From: Bacteroidales bacterium
Lineage (GTDB): Bacteria > Bacteroidota > Bacteroidia > Bacteroidales > Muribaculaceae
NCBI GenBank assembly: GCA_004554255.1
Contig: SFNC01000042.1
Span: forward strand, 1 to 18,534
Direction of reading: 5' to 3'
Length of the DNA: 18,534 bases
Shown here: in pieces, positions 1-7,106 of the stretch
How the letters are laid out: each line of letters opens with the position of its first letter
Numbering within the stretch: the first letter of the stretch is position 1
Made by a program: the position numbers and the translations under genes
The notes under the pieces: model-generated
What the model was told of the DNA's origin: nothing
What the model saw: only the letters and a program-made list of their open reading frames with translations
Databases searched by the model: none

Positions 1-1486
1 GTTCCTTGATTTCTCTGGAACCGCCGCCTCGCAATGGGGCTGGATAGTTCGCTATCAGGTCATTCCCGCACTACTGTCAGCAAACATTATTGCCATCTTG
101 ATTCTTGCCGCCGTAACTTTTCTGTTCGGACGCGTATACTGCTCCGTGCTATGCCCCCTTGGCGTCATGCAGGACGTTATTTCGCGCATACGGATATGGC
201 TCAGCGGTAAGCGCCGCAGACGTGTCGGCACTTTCCGGTACAAACCGGCCGAGAATCGCGTGCGCATTATAATTTTTGCCGTTTTTGCCGTACTCGTTAT
301 CCTTGGACTCGTCAACCTGTTAGCCGCCTCCATCGCCTCGCTTATTGAACCTTACAGCGCTTACGGACGTATCGTTTCCGGCATCTTCAAGCCCGCCTAT
401 GTGGCTGCTAACAATACCCTTGCGCAGATGGATGCCGAGAGTGGCGAATACTCGTTTTATTTCGTCAATAACGTTATAACCCCGGCCCTTACAGCTGTCG
501 GTGGCATTACATTCATAATCGTTGCCGTCTGCGCCGCCCTCACCGGCAGAGGTTACTGCAACCGCATCTGCCCCGTGGGGACTCTTTTGGGTTTTATCTC
601 CAAACATTCGGTATTCCGCCTTACCATTGACACCGACAAATGCAACAACTGCGGTTCTTGTGCCCGCCACTGCAAGGCAAGTTGCATAGACCCCAAAGCC
701 CATGAAGTCGACGGCTCGCGTTGCGTCGTTTGTATGGACTGCGTCGGTCACTGCCGTCAGGGCGCGCTTAAATACCGCCTCGCCATTAAGTCCATGGCTC
801 CCAAGCCCGCGAGCAAACAGCCCGTTACTGCAGATAAAAGCCGCCGTAACTTTCTGACAATTACCGGAATCGCTGCAGGTGCCGCTGTCGCAGGTGCCGC
901 CGAAAAGATTACCGACGGCGGTCTTACAGCGCTGAAGGCCCGCACCGTTCCGGCTCGCGCCGAGCGTATTCTGCCGCCGGGTGCGGTAAGCGCCGCTCAC
1001 CTCAACCAGCACTGCGTGGGCTGCCAGCTTTGCATACAGGCATGCCCGTCGGGTGTCATTCGCACTTCCACCGACGCCGGCTCTTTCATGCAGCCCTATA
1101 TCGAATATACTTCAGAGAACTTCTGCGCCCCGGAATGTACAGTTTGCTCCAACATTTGCCCCGCTGGCGCCTTCCATCCTCTGGACGAAGCCCTCAAAAG
1201 CTCCACTAAAATCGGAACCGCCTACGTTGACCTGTCCCTTTGCATTGACGCCTCGCAGGGTATACAGTGCGGAAACTGCGCCAGACATTGTCCGGCCGGT
1301 GCCATTGACATGGTCCCCGTAGATAAGGACAAGAAGGACGGCCCGAAGATGCCGGTGGTAAACGAAAACGCTTGCATCGGATGCGGCGCTTGCGAGAGCC
1401 ACTGCCCGGTGGGTACCGTTGCTTCAATGGGCGTTGATGTCCCCGCAATTCATGTGGAGGGCATTTCAGTTCAACGTACCGTTTAA
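1..1486 (+). CDS. NapH/NapG-like membrane polyferredoxin (5' end outside window)
   Basis: The frame is open from base 2, so the start lies upstream of the window; 494 codons plus stop are visible. The first part has hydrophobic segments and two cysteine motifs of the NapH/NosR kind (CSVLCPLG near 137-170 and CNRICPVG near 557-580). Two cytoplasmic-type ferredoxin motifs follow (641-673 and 722-754). Next comes a twin-arginine-like SRRNFLT (839-859) with an Ala/Gly-rich hydrophobic stretch, then four more cluster motifs: 1013-1045, 1124-1159, a wide-spaced Cx8CxxCxxxC at 1241-1291, and 1373-1405. Six motifs could bind six 4Fe-4S clusters. In known systems NapH is a quinol-oxidising membrane protein and NapG its Tat-exported ferredoxin partner; here the two appear fused. 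A role passing electrons from the quinone pool to an envelope partner is inferred. The reductase gene starts 28 bases downstream and is probably co-transcribed. Confidence 0.9.
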   Translation, partial: FLDFSGTAASQWGWIVRYQVIPALLSANIIAILILAAVTFLFGRVYCSVLCPLGVMQDVISRIRIWLSGKRRRRVGTFRYKPAENRVRIIIFAVFAVLVILGLVNLLAASIASLIEPYSAYGRIVSGIFKPAYVAANNTLAQMDAESGEYSFYFVNNVITPALTAVGGITFIIVAVCAALTGRGYCNRICPVGTLLGFISKHSVFRLTIDTDKCNNCGSCARHCKASCIDPKAHEVDGSRCVVCMDCVGHCRQGALKYRLAIKSMAPKPASKQPVTADKSRRNFLTITGIAAGAAVAGAAEKITDGGLTALKARTVPARAERILPPGAVSAAHLNQHCVGCQLCIQACPSGVIRTSTDAGSFMQPYIEYTSENFCAPECTVCSNICPAGAFHPLDEALKSSTKIGTAYVDLSLCIDASQGIQCGNCARHCPAGAIDMVPVDKDKKDGPKMPVVNENACIGCGACESHCPVGTVASMGVDVPAIHVEGISVQRTV

Positions 1487-1514
1487 TGATTGTCTAACGA
1501 TAACTTGAAAAATC

Positions 1515-2909
1515 ATGAAAAGACGCGCTTTCCTTAAAGACCTCGGTATCGGTGCCGCCGGCGCTTTAGTAGTTTCCTGCATCGGTAAATCCGGCGGAAA
1601 CGAAGCCGATACTCAGCCCGTTCACAAGAATAAAGGTCCAATGACCATGCGCAAAAACCATAATTCCGGTGATTCCGTATCCATTCTGGGATACGGGTGT
1701 ATGCGTCTGCCGTCACTAAACGCCGACAATACCCCCTCCGATTCTTATAATGTGGATCAGGAAGAACTAAACCGCCACGTGGACTATGCCATTGAAAACG
1801 GCATAAACTATTTCGATACGTCCCCCGCTTACTGTAAGGGCGAGAGCGAAGCTGCAATGGGCATCGCACTCAGCCGCCATCCGCGCGACAAGTACCTTAT
1901 CGCCACCAAGTTGTCAAACTTTGCTCCGTCTACCTGGACCCGCGAAAAATCAATAGAGATGTTCGAGAACAGCCTCAAATACCTAAAGACGGACTACGTG
2001 GACTACCTGCTCCTGCATGCTATCGGCATGAACAGCGGAGAGCTGGACGGTATGCAGGCATTTGAAGAACGCTATATTAAAAATGGCATCCTGGATTGGC
2101 TTGAGGAACAGCGTTCGGCCGGACGTATCAGAAACCTCGGATTCTCATATCACGGCGATGTCGCAGTTTTCGACCGCTTGTTGCGAGAAATGGACGAGGG
2201 CAAACGCCACTGGGACTTCGTGCAGATTCAGCTCAACTACGTTGACTGGGAGAACGCAAAAGCCGTTAATCCGAGAAACACTAACGCAGATTATCTCTAT
2301 AACGAACTGGCCAAAAGAGACATTCCCGTCGTTATCATGGAACCGTTGCTCGGCGGCAGACTCGCCAATGTGCCCACTGCCATCGCCGCACAGATGAAAC
2401 AGAGACGCCCCGACGATGCCCCGGCGGCTTGGGCTTTCCGTTTTGCCGGCACCCCCGAAAAAATCCTCACCGTCCTCAGTGGCATGACGTACATGGACCA
2501 CCTCAAGCAGAATACGGCTACATTCTCATCTCTAGACCCCATCACTGAAGACGAAAACGATTTCCTGATGCGCATCGGCGCGGACATGTCGCAAAACGAG
2601 GTCGTTCCCTGCACCGGTTGTGCTTATTGCATGCCTTGCCCCTTCGGTCTGGACATCCCCACCATCTTCAGCTTCTACAACCGCTGTATAAACGACGATG
2701 CCGTTCCTCACGACAAACGCCATCCGCGATATGCACAGGCTCGCCGCCAGTTCCTTATCGGAATGGACCGCGAAGTCCCGCGCAACAGGCAGGCTGCTCA
2801 CTGCATTGGTTGCGGAGAATGTCTCAGCCACTGCCCGCAGGGAATACAGATTCCGGACAAAATGCACGCTATTGACAAATACACCGCAGATTTGCGCAAC
2901 AAAGCTTAG
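1515..2909 (+). CDS. Tat-exported aldo/keto reductase-fold protein with two 4Fe-4S clusters
   Basis: A 464-residue protein. The N-terminus has a twin-arginine motif (KRRAFLK, residues 2-8), a short hydrophobic stretch and a lipobox-like VVSC ending at Cys22, so it is probably exported folded and perhaps lipid-anchored. Residues about 50-345 form an aldo/keto reductase domain, and the family tetrad is recognisable as Asp101, Tyr106, Lys132 and His168. The C-terminus has two ferredoxin-type motifs: CTGCAYCMPC from Cys366, followed by Pro, and CIGCGECLSHCP from Cys430. This AKR plus C-terminal ferredoxin layout is a common annotated family in anaerobes, but its substrate is generally unknown. 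The polyferredoxin gene just upstream is a plausible electron donor (inference). The ATG at 1515 is chosen because the Tat signal follows it directly. Confidence 0.92.
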   Translation: MKRRAFLKDLGIGAAGALVVSCIGKSGGNEADTQPVHKNKGPMTMRKNHNSGDSVSILGYGCMRLPSLNADNTPSDSYNVDQEELNRHVDYAIENGINYFDTSPAYCKGESEAAMGIALSRHPRDKYLIATKLSNFAPSTWTREKSIEMFENSLKYLKTDYVDYLLLHAIGMNSGELDGMQAFEERYIKNGILDWLEEQRSAGRIRNLGFSYHGDVAVFDRLLREMDEGKRHWDFVQIQLNYVDWENAKAVNPRNTNADYLYNELAKRDIPVVIMEPLLGGRLANVPTAIAAQMKQRRPDDAPAAWAFRFAGTPEKILTVLSGMTYMDHLKQNTATFSSLDPITEDENDFLMRIGADMSQNEVVPCTGCAYCMPCPFGLDIPTIFSFYNRCINDDAVPHDKRHPRYAQARRQFLIGMDREVPRNRQAAHCIGCGECLSHCPQGIQIPDKMHAIDKYTADLRNKA

Positions 2910-2922
2910 GCACATTAATTAT

Positions 2923-2947
2923 GGCTGTTAAATTTTTTTTAACAGCC
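2923..2947. terminator. Hairpin after the reductase gene
   Basis: A perfect 10-bp stem (GGCTGTTAAA at 2923-2932 with TTTAACAGCC at 2938-2947) encloses a five-T loop, 14 bases after the reductase stop. The T run lies in the loop and stem and not after the stem, so it is not a textbook intrinsic terminator. Its position between two transcription units suggests a 3'-end hairpin. Confidence 0.5.
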
Positions 2948-2958
2948 TATTAAATAAC

Positions 2959-2989
2959 TTGCGTGTCTCGCTGATTCTTCGTACCTTTG
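2959..2989 (+). promoter_or_regulatory. Bacteroidetes-type promoter for the proS cluster
   Basis: TTG at 2959-2961, a 20-base spacer, then TACCTTTG at 2982-2989 matches the Bacteroidetes -33/-7 consensus (TTTG, 19-21 bases, TAnnTTTG). Transcription would begin near 2995, leaving a leader of about 90 bases before the proS ATG. It lies just after the hairpin closing the previous unit, so proS and the three genes behind it probably start a new transcript here. Confidence 0.8.
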
Positions 2990-3087
2990 CATTTCAATTG
3001 TGCAGTTGGCTTTTCCATGCTGCCATATTGTGTCTTTTTACCGATTAACTGATTATTCATCACTTTAGAGTTACTTACTAATATACA

Positions 3088-4499
3088 ATGGCTATCGAAC
3101 TCAAAGGACTTACCAAACGTAAGGACAATTACTCGCAATGGTACAATGAACTGGTTGTTAAAGCCGACCTCGCCGAACAGTCTGCTGTCCGCGGTTGCAT
3201 GGTTATCAAACCCTATGGCTACGCAATCTGGGAAAAAATGCAACAGACTCTGGACAAAATGTTCAAGGCTACAGGTGTACAGAACGCTTACTTCCCCCTC
3301 CTTATCCCAAAGTCTTTCCTGTGCCGCGAAGCCGAGCATGTGTTGTTGACCCCGAAGCCCGTCTCGAGGAAGAACTTATCGTTCGTCCCACTTCCGAGAC
3401 CATCATCTGGGGAACTTATAAAAACTGGATACACTCCTGGAGAGACCTCCCCCTGCTCATTAACCAGTGGGCCAACGTAATGCGTTGGGAGATGCGTACA
3501 CGCATGTTCCTGCGCACATCAGAGTTCCTGTGGCAGGAAGGCCACTGCGCTCACGCTACAGCCGAGGAAAACGAGGCCCGCACAGTGCAGATGATTAACA
3601 CTTACGCCGAATTTGCCGAGAAGTACATGGCCCTCCCCGTTATCCGTGGTGTCAAGACCGCAAACGAGCGCTTTGCCGGAGCACTTAACACCTACACCAT
3701 CGAGGCGATGATGCAGGACGGCAAGGCCCTGCAGAGCGGCACATCCCACAACCTCGGTCAGAATTTCGCAAAAGCCTTCGATGTTACGTTCTCAAACAAA
3801 GAGAACAAACCCGAATATGTTTGGGCCAACTCCTGGGGCGTTTCTACCCGCCTGATGGGTGCTCTTATCATGACCCACAGCGATGACAACGGCCTTGTCC
3901 TCCCCCCGCACCTCGCTCCCATACAGGTGGTTATCATCCCCATCTACAAGAACGCCGAGCAGCTCGCTGAGGTTTCTGCTGTCGTTGACCCCATCGTCGA
4001 GAAATTCAATCAGATGGGCATAAGCGTTAAGTATGACGATGCCGACAACAAACGCGCCGGATTCAAATTCGCCGACTATGAGCTTAAGGGCGTTCCCGTG
4101 CGCCTCGTGCTCGGCGCCCGCGATATCGCCAACGGCACCGTTGAGGTTATGCGTCGCGATACTCTCGAAAAATCCGTAGTTCCCCTTGAAGGCATCAACG
4201 AATACGTTGCCCGCCTCCTTGAGGAAATCCAGGACAATATCTTCCAGAAAGCGCTGAAAATGCGTGAGGAAAAGACCTACATCTGCGACTCTTACGATGA
4301 GTTCAAGGAAAAAATCGAGGACGGTGGATTCTTCCTCTGCCATTGGGACGGCACCACCGAAACAGAGGAGCGCATCAAGGCTGAGACTAAAGCCACCATA
4401 CGTTGCATTCCCCTTGAAGGTTACGACGAGACTCCCGGTGTCTGCATGGTTACCGGTAAGCCCTCCAAACGTCGCGTAATAATCGCAAGAAACTATTGA
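3088..4499 (+). pseudogene. proS: Prolyl-tRNA synthetase, broken by an internal deletion and frameshift
   Basis: ProS charges tRNA-Pro with proline in the cytoplasm. The sequence matches the archaeal/eukaryotic-like class II form, without the bacterial editing insertion, that Bacteroides uses. It runs intact from the ATG at 3088 to about 3341 (MAIELKGLTKRKDNYSQW through the motif 1 segment YFPLLIPKSFL to EAEHV). It then resumes in another frame at 3342 (VVDPEARLEEELIVRPTSE) and continues normally through motif 2 (RTSEFLWQEGH) and motif 3 (GVSTRLMGALIMTHSDDNG) to a usual ending at 4499. Compared from memory with Bacteroides ProS, about 24-25 residues (EGFAKECAVVTHYRLK and a short loop) are missing. 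The lost length must be 1 more than a multiple of 3. Reading from 3088 as given stops at 3478-3480 after 130 codons. An essential gene with one clean lesion suggests an assembly or sequencing error; a true pseudogene with a second copy elsewhere is the alternative. Confidence 0.93.
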
Positions 4500-4503
4500 T
4501 TCC

Positions 4504-5454
4504 ATGTCTGCCGGTCCGGTCATAGCCATTGTTATTCCCTGTTACAACGAACAGGATGCGTTGCCCGTTTCCATCCCCAAGATGCTCGAAATCCTGGACG
4601 TGATGGTTACCGACAATATTGTCGCGCCCGAAAGCTATATCTTGTGCTGTAACGATGGCAGCAAGGACTCTACCTGGCAGACTATCACAGACTTGCACGC
4701 TCAGGACCCGCGGGTAAAAGGCATTTCTCTCGCCCATAACCGCGGGCACCAGAAGGTGCTGCTGGCCGGACTGATGACCGTCCGCAACAACTGCGACGCC
4801 GCAGTGTCTATCGATGCGGACCTGCAGGACGACCCCAAAGCCATTATCGAAATGGTGAAGCGATTCCGCCAGGGCGATGAAATCGTCTATGGCGTGCGCT
4901 CCTCTCGCGCAACTGACACATGGTTCAAGCGCACAAGCGCGCACGCATTCTACTCCCTGCAGAAAAAAATGGGCGTGGAAACGGTTTTCGACCATGCCGA
5001 CTATCGCCTCATGAGCAACAATGCACTGAATCTACTCGCCGAATACGGCGAAGCAAACCTGTTCCTGCGCGGAATAGTGCCGCACATCGGGCTGAAAACC
5101 GGTATTGTGACGTACGAGCGCGCCGAACGCGTTGCCGGAGAATCCAAGTACCCCCTCAGTAAAATGCTCAGCTTCTCCATAGACGGCATTACATCATTCT
5201 CCGCAAAGCCGATGAGGATTATTTTCACCATCGGAATGATTCTGCTGTTTCTTGACATTGCCGTGGCAATTTGGGTGCTCATAGCATACTTCAGAGGCAT
5301 TACCATACATGGCTGGGCCTCGCTTATGCTTTCAGTTTGGTTCCTCGGCAGCCTTATTCTTATTGGCTTAGGAATCATCGGCGAATACATCGGTAAAATT
5401 TATATAGAAGTAAAACATCGGCCGCGATACGCTATCGCCGAAAAAATTTGGTAA
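4504..5454 (+). CDS. Family 2 glycosyltransferase, GtrB/DPM1-like polyprenyl-phosphate type
   Basis: A 316-residue protein. Residues 6-230 are a GT-A glycosyltransferase domain opening with IAIVIPCYNE. The metal- and nucleotide-sugar-binding DAD lies at 104-106 within IDADLQDDP, and GESKYPLSKM near 212-221 is typical of the family. Two membrane segments follow, at about 238-262 and 271-295. This is the architecture of GtrB/ArnC/DPM1-like enzymes, which move a sugar from a nucleotide donor to undecaprenyl phosphate at the inner face of the membrane for later envelope glycosylation. The sugar cannot be read from sequence. The gene begins four bases after the proS stop, so it almost certainly shares its transcript; linkage to proS says little about its substrate. 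Confidence 0.93.
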   Translation: MSAGPVIAIVIPCYNEQDALPVSIPKMLEILDVMVTDNIVAPESYILCCNDGSKDSTWQTITDLHAQDPRVKGISLAHNRGHQKVLLAGLMTVRNNCDAAVSIDADLQDDPKAIIEMVKRFRQGDEIVYGVRSSRATDTWFKRTSAHAFYSLQKKMGVETVFDHADYRLMSNNALNLLAEYGEANLFLRGIVPHIGLKTGIVTYERAERVAGESKYPLSKMLSFSIDGITSFSAKPMRIIFTIGMILLFLDIAVAIWVLIAYFRGITIHGWASLMLSVWFLGSLILIGLGIIGEYIGKIYIEVKHRPRYAIAEKIW

Positions 5455-5459
5455 TAAGC

Positions 5460-5738
5460 ATGGACAACCGATCTCTGATTTCAAAAGTCGCAAAGCGCAC
5501 GCAAAGCGACGTTAAAACCGCCGGTGCCATGGCCGATGCTCTCACTCGTATCATAGCCGACAGCAACGCCGCGCTGGACAATGTCGCTATTCCCGGTTTC
5601 GGCACGTTTATTGCGTTAAAAAACGACGAGCACATTGAGACGGACCCCAAAAACGGTCAGCGCACCCTCATGCCGCCGTCCGTAACCGTCACTTTCCGCT
5701 CTGCCGTAAAACTCCGTAAAGCCGCGACATCAAGATGA
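5460..5738 (+). CDS. HU-family DNA-binding protein, small
   Basis: A 92-residue protein of the HU/IHF fold: an N-terminal helical part (MDNRSLISKVAKRTQ...), the turn signature IPGFGTF around residues 43-49, and a C-terminal arm region (DPKNGQRTLMPPSVTVTFR) that departs from the usual RNPxTG sequence. Such proteins bend DNA as dimers. I chose the ATG at 5460, five bases after the glycosyltransferase stop; the in-frame TTG at 5448 would overlap that gene and adds nothing recognisable. Its stop overlaps the next gene's ATG (ATGA, 5735-5738), which suggests translational coupling with the membrane-anchored HU-like protein. The divergent arm makes it more likely a specialised paralogue than the main chromosomal HU. 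Confidence 0.88.
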   Translation: MDNRSLISKVAKRTQSDVKTAGAMADALTRIIADSNAALDNVAIPGFGTFIALKNDEHIETDPKNGQRTLMPPSVTVTFRSAVKLRKAATSR

Positions 5739-6880
5739 AAGCACCGGTCACTCTTACCATAGACAGTCTTGCCGACCTCCTCAGCGCCAAAACCGGTGCT
5801 GAAAAAGATGTCTGCATACAGTTTATACGGGAATACTTCAATGTCATCACCGAGGGTGTTGCCGCCGGCGGTACTGTTTCCGCCCGCAATCTTGGCACTT
5901 TCCATGCTACTTCGCGCGATGTTACTTTCGGACCTGACGATGTCTTTACGGGTATAGTAAACGCTCCGTTCGCGGCATTCCCGCCGATACCGCTTCTTGA
6001 CGACGAAGATATTGAGCATGAAGTGGTTGCAGAAGAAGAATATCCCGAGCAAGAGCAAGAACCGGTAACAGTGGCCAATACAGAACCCGAGCCGGAGTCC
6101 ATCCCAGAAACGGAACCAGAGATGGTTATTGTCCCGGATGAACCATTACCGGAGCCGGGACCTGCCACCGAGCCCGAACCCGTTGTGAATGAACCGGTTG
6201 CCGAGCCTGTAATTATACCACAACCGCAATCGGCTCCCGAACCGGAACCGGAACCTGATTATGAAGAGCAGCCCGAACCGGAGGCAGAGCCGGAGCCAAC
6301 GTTTGCTGAAAAGCGCCGTGAGGCCCGAAAACGCCCCACTCGTTGCCGTATGTACGTCATGATGGGCATTATGTTCGTAGTCGGCCTCCTCACCGGTCTC
6401 ACCCTCGGATATCTGTGGTATCACAAGATAAACGCATTCTTTTCTGCCCCCATCGGCAGCATGGAAAAGAATCCGGTTGTAGTTATGACAGATACCATTC
6501 CTGTTCCGGCTGAGACCAAAACTGTCGCCGTAGCTGATACAATACTGCTTTCCGACTCCATTCAGGAACCGGCTGCCAAAGTTGAAAAAACCGACACCGT
6601 AGCCGCTAAGCCCAAACCACGTCAGCCCCGTTATGATGTCGTGGACAAGCGCACATACCTGGCGACTCTTGCCCGACGCTATTATGGTTGCGCCGACTAT
6701 TGGGTTTACATTTACGAGGCAAACAAAGCACGTAAAAACCTCCGGCATCCGGACAGGATTGCACCCGGAACCAAACTCCTCATCCCGTATACCGACGAGC
6801 TCCCGCTCACCGGAAATGATTCGGCAGATGTGCTCGCTGCAAAAAGGCGTGGAACAGCTGTGTACGCCAAGTACAAATAG
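5735..6880 (+). CDS. HU-like domain, membrane segment and LysM-like domain in one protein
   Basis: A 381-residue protein in four parts. Residues 1 to about 90 resemble an HU/IHF-like domain (a helical start, then GTVSARNLGTFHATSRDVTF matching the beta turn of the upstream HU). Residues about 105-188 are a low-complexity Glu/Pro linker. A basic stretch (KRREARKR) precedes a membrane helix at about 206-229. The C-terminus (about 300-351, RYDVVDKRTYLATLARRYYG to GTKLLIPY) looks like a LysM-type peptidoglycan-binding domain with the usual ending 'PGTKLLIP'. By the positive-inside rule the HU-like part is cytoplasmic and the LysM part periplasmic. This would tie DNA, or a nucleoid protein, to the cell wall; that role is inference. 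It overlaps the HU gene by four bases and may act with it as a heterodimer. Similar proteins are, from memory, often annotated simply as LysM or HU proteins in Bacteroidales. Confidence 0.85.
   Translation: MKAPVTLTIDSLADLLSAKTGAEKDVCIQFIREYFNVITEGVAAGGTVSARNLGTFHATSRDVTFGPDDVFTGIVNAPFAAFPPIPLLDDEDIEHEVVAEEEYPEQEQEPVTVANTEPEPESIPETEPEMVIVPDEPLPEPGPATEPEPVVNEPVAEPVIIPQPQSAPEPEPEPDYEEQPEPEAEPEPTFAEKRREARKRPTRCRMYVMMGIMFVVGLLTGLTLGYLWYHKINAFFSAPIGSMEKNPVVVMTDTIPVPAETKTVAVADTILLSDSIQEPAAKVEKTDTVAAKPKPRQPRYDVVDKRTYLATLARRYYGCADYWVYIYEANKARKNLRHPDRIAPGTKLLIPYTDELPLTGNDSADVLAAKRRGTAVYAKYK
6047..6298 (+). repeat. Glu/Pro-rich low-complexity linker
   Basis: About 84 codons dominated by Glu and Pro (EPEPE-type units) connect the HU-like domain to the membrane helix of the 5735 gene. 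Such acidic Pro-rich stretches are extended and could span distance between the membrane and the nucleoid. The DNA repeats are imperfect (ccggag, cccgaa and related forms), so the repetition is at protein level. Confidence 0.85.
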
Positions 6881-6969
6881 GATATAATCGCTGGTAGACA
6901 GTCCGTTTTTATCCAAAAAATCTTAAAATATACGTTTCTTAAATATTCCGGTCGGTTTTGTTGCATAAA

Positions 6970-7000
6970 TTAACACTCAATGTGTTAATCTTAAGTGTTA
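6970..7000. promoter_or_regulatory. Overlapping palindromes in the moxR leader
   Basis: TTAACAC (6970-6976) pairs with GTGTTAA (6982-6988), and the overlapping TAACACT (6971-6977) pairs equally with AGTGTTA (6994-7000). The three half-sites surround the -33 region of the predicted moxR promoter. A regulator binding site or a pair of alternative hairpins are both possible; no regulator can be named. Confidence 0.45.
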
Positions 7001-7015
7001 TATGTTGTAATTTTG
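6985..7015 (+). promoter_or_regulatory. Predicted promoter of the moxR-bat operon
   Basis: TAATTTTG at 7008-7015 is an exact TAnnTTTG -7 element. Twenty bases upstream is TTA (6985-6987), a one-mismatch -33 box. Transcription would start near 7021, giving an A/T-rich leader of about 85 bases before the moxR ATG. It is the only good match I saw in the 226-base gap 6881-7106. Confidence 0.65.
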
Positions 7016-7106
7016 TGATAAAATTATGTGGCATCCCACTTAATTCATCACATCAACACGTAAATAATAAAAATTTACAATATAACATACTTACGCTTAA
7101 ATACTT

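Noticed and set aside
3325..3360. Programmed ribosomal frameshift in proS
   Set aside because: A frameshift alone would not restore the roughly 25 missing residues, and there is no slippery heptamer with a following structure at the junction.
3195..4499. Intact shorter proS starting at ATG 3195
   Set aside because: The residues from 3195 to 3341 in that frame are unrelated to ProS; the real N-terminus is in the frame from 3088. A restart would lack motif 1.
3792..4529. Long minus-strand open frame of 245 codons opposite proS
   Set aside because: It is the shadow of a well-identified plus-strand gene with strong codon bias; the translation shows no domain character. The same applies to the minus-strand frames at 320-1012, 11696-12295 and 13990-14712.
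5448..5459. TTG start for the small HU gene
   Set aside because: It overlaps the end of the glycosyltransferase gene, and the ATG at 5460 gives the normal HU N-terminus.
5689..6168. Gly/Ser-rich minus-strand protein opposite the Glu/Pro linker
   Set aside because: The composition is only the reverse complement of Glu/Pro codons; there is no sign of independent coding.
6881..7106. Riboswitch or small RNA in the moxR leader
   Set aside because: The leader is A/T-rich, and apart from the short palindromes I see no multi-stem structure or known aptamer motif.
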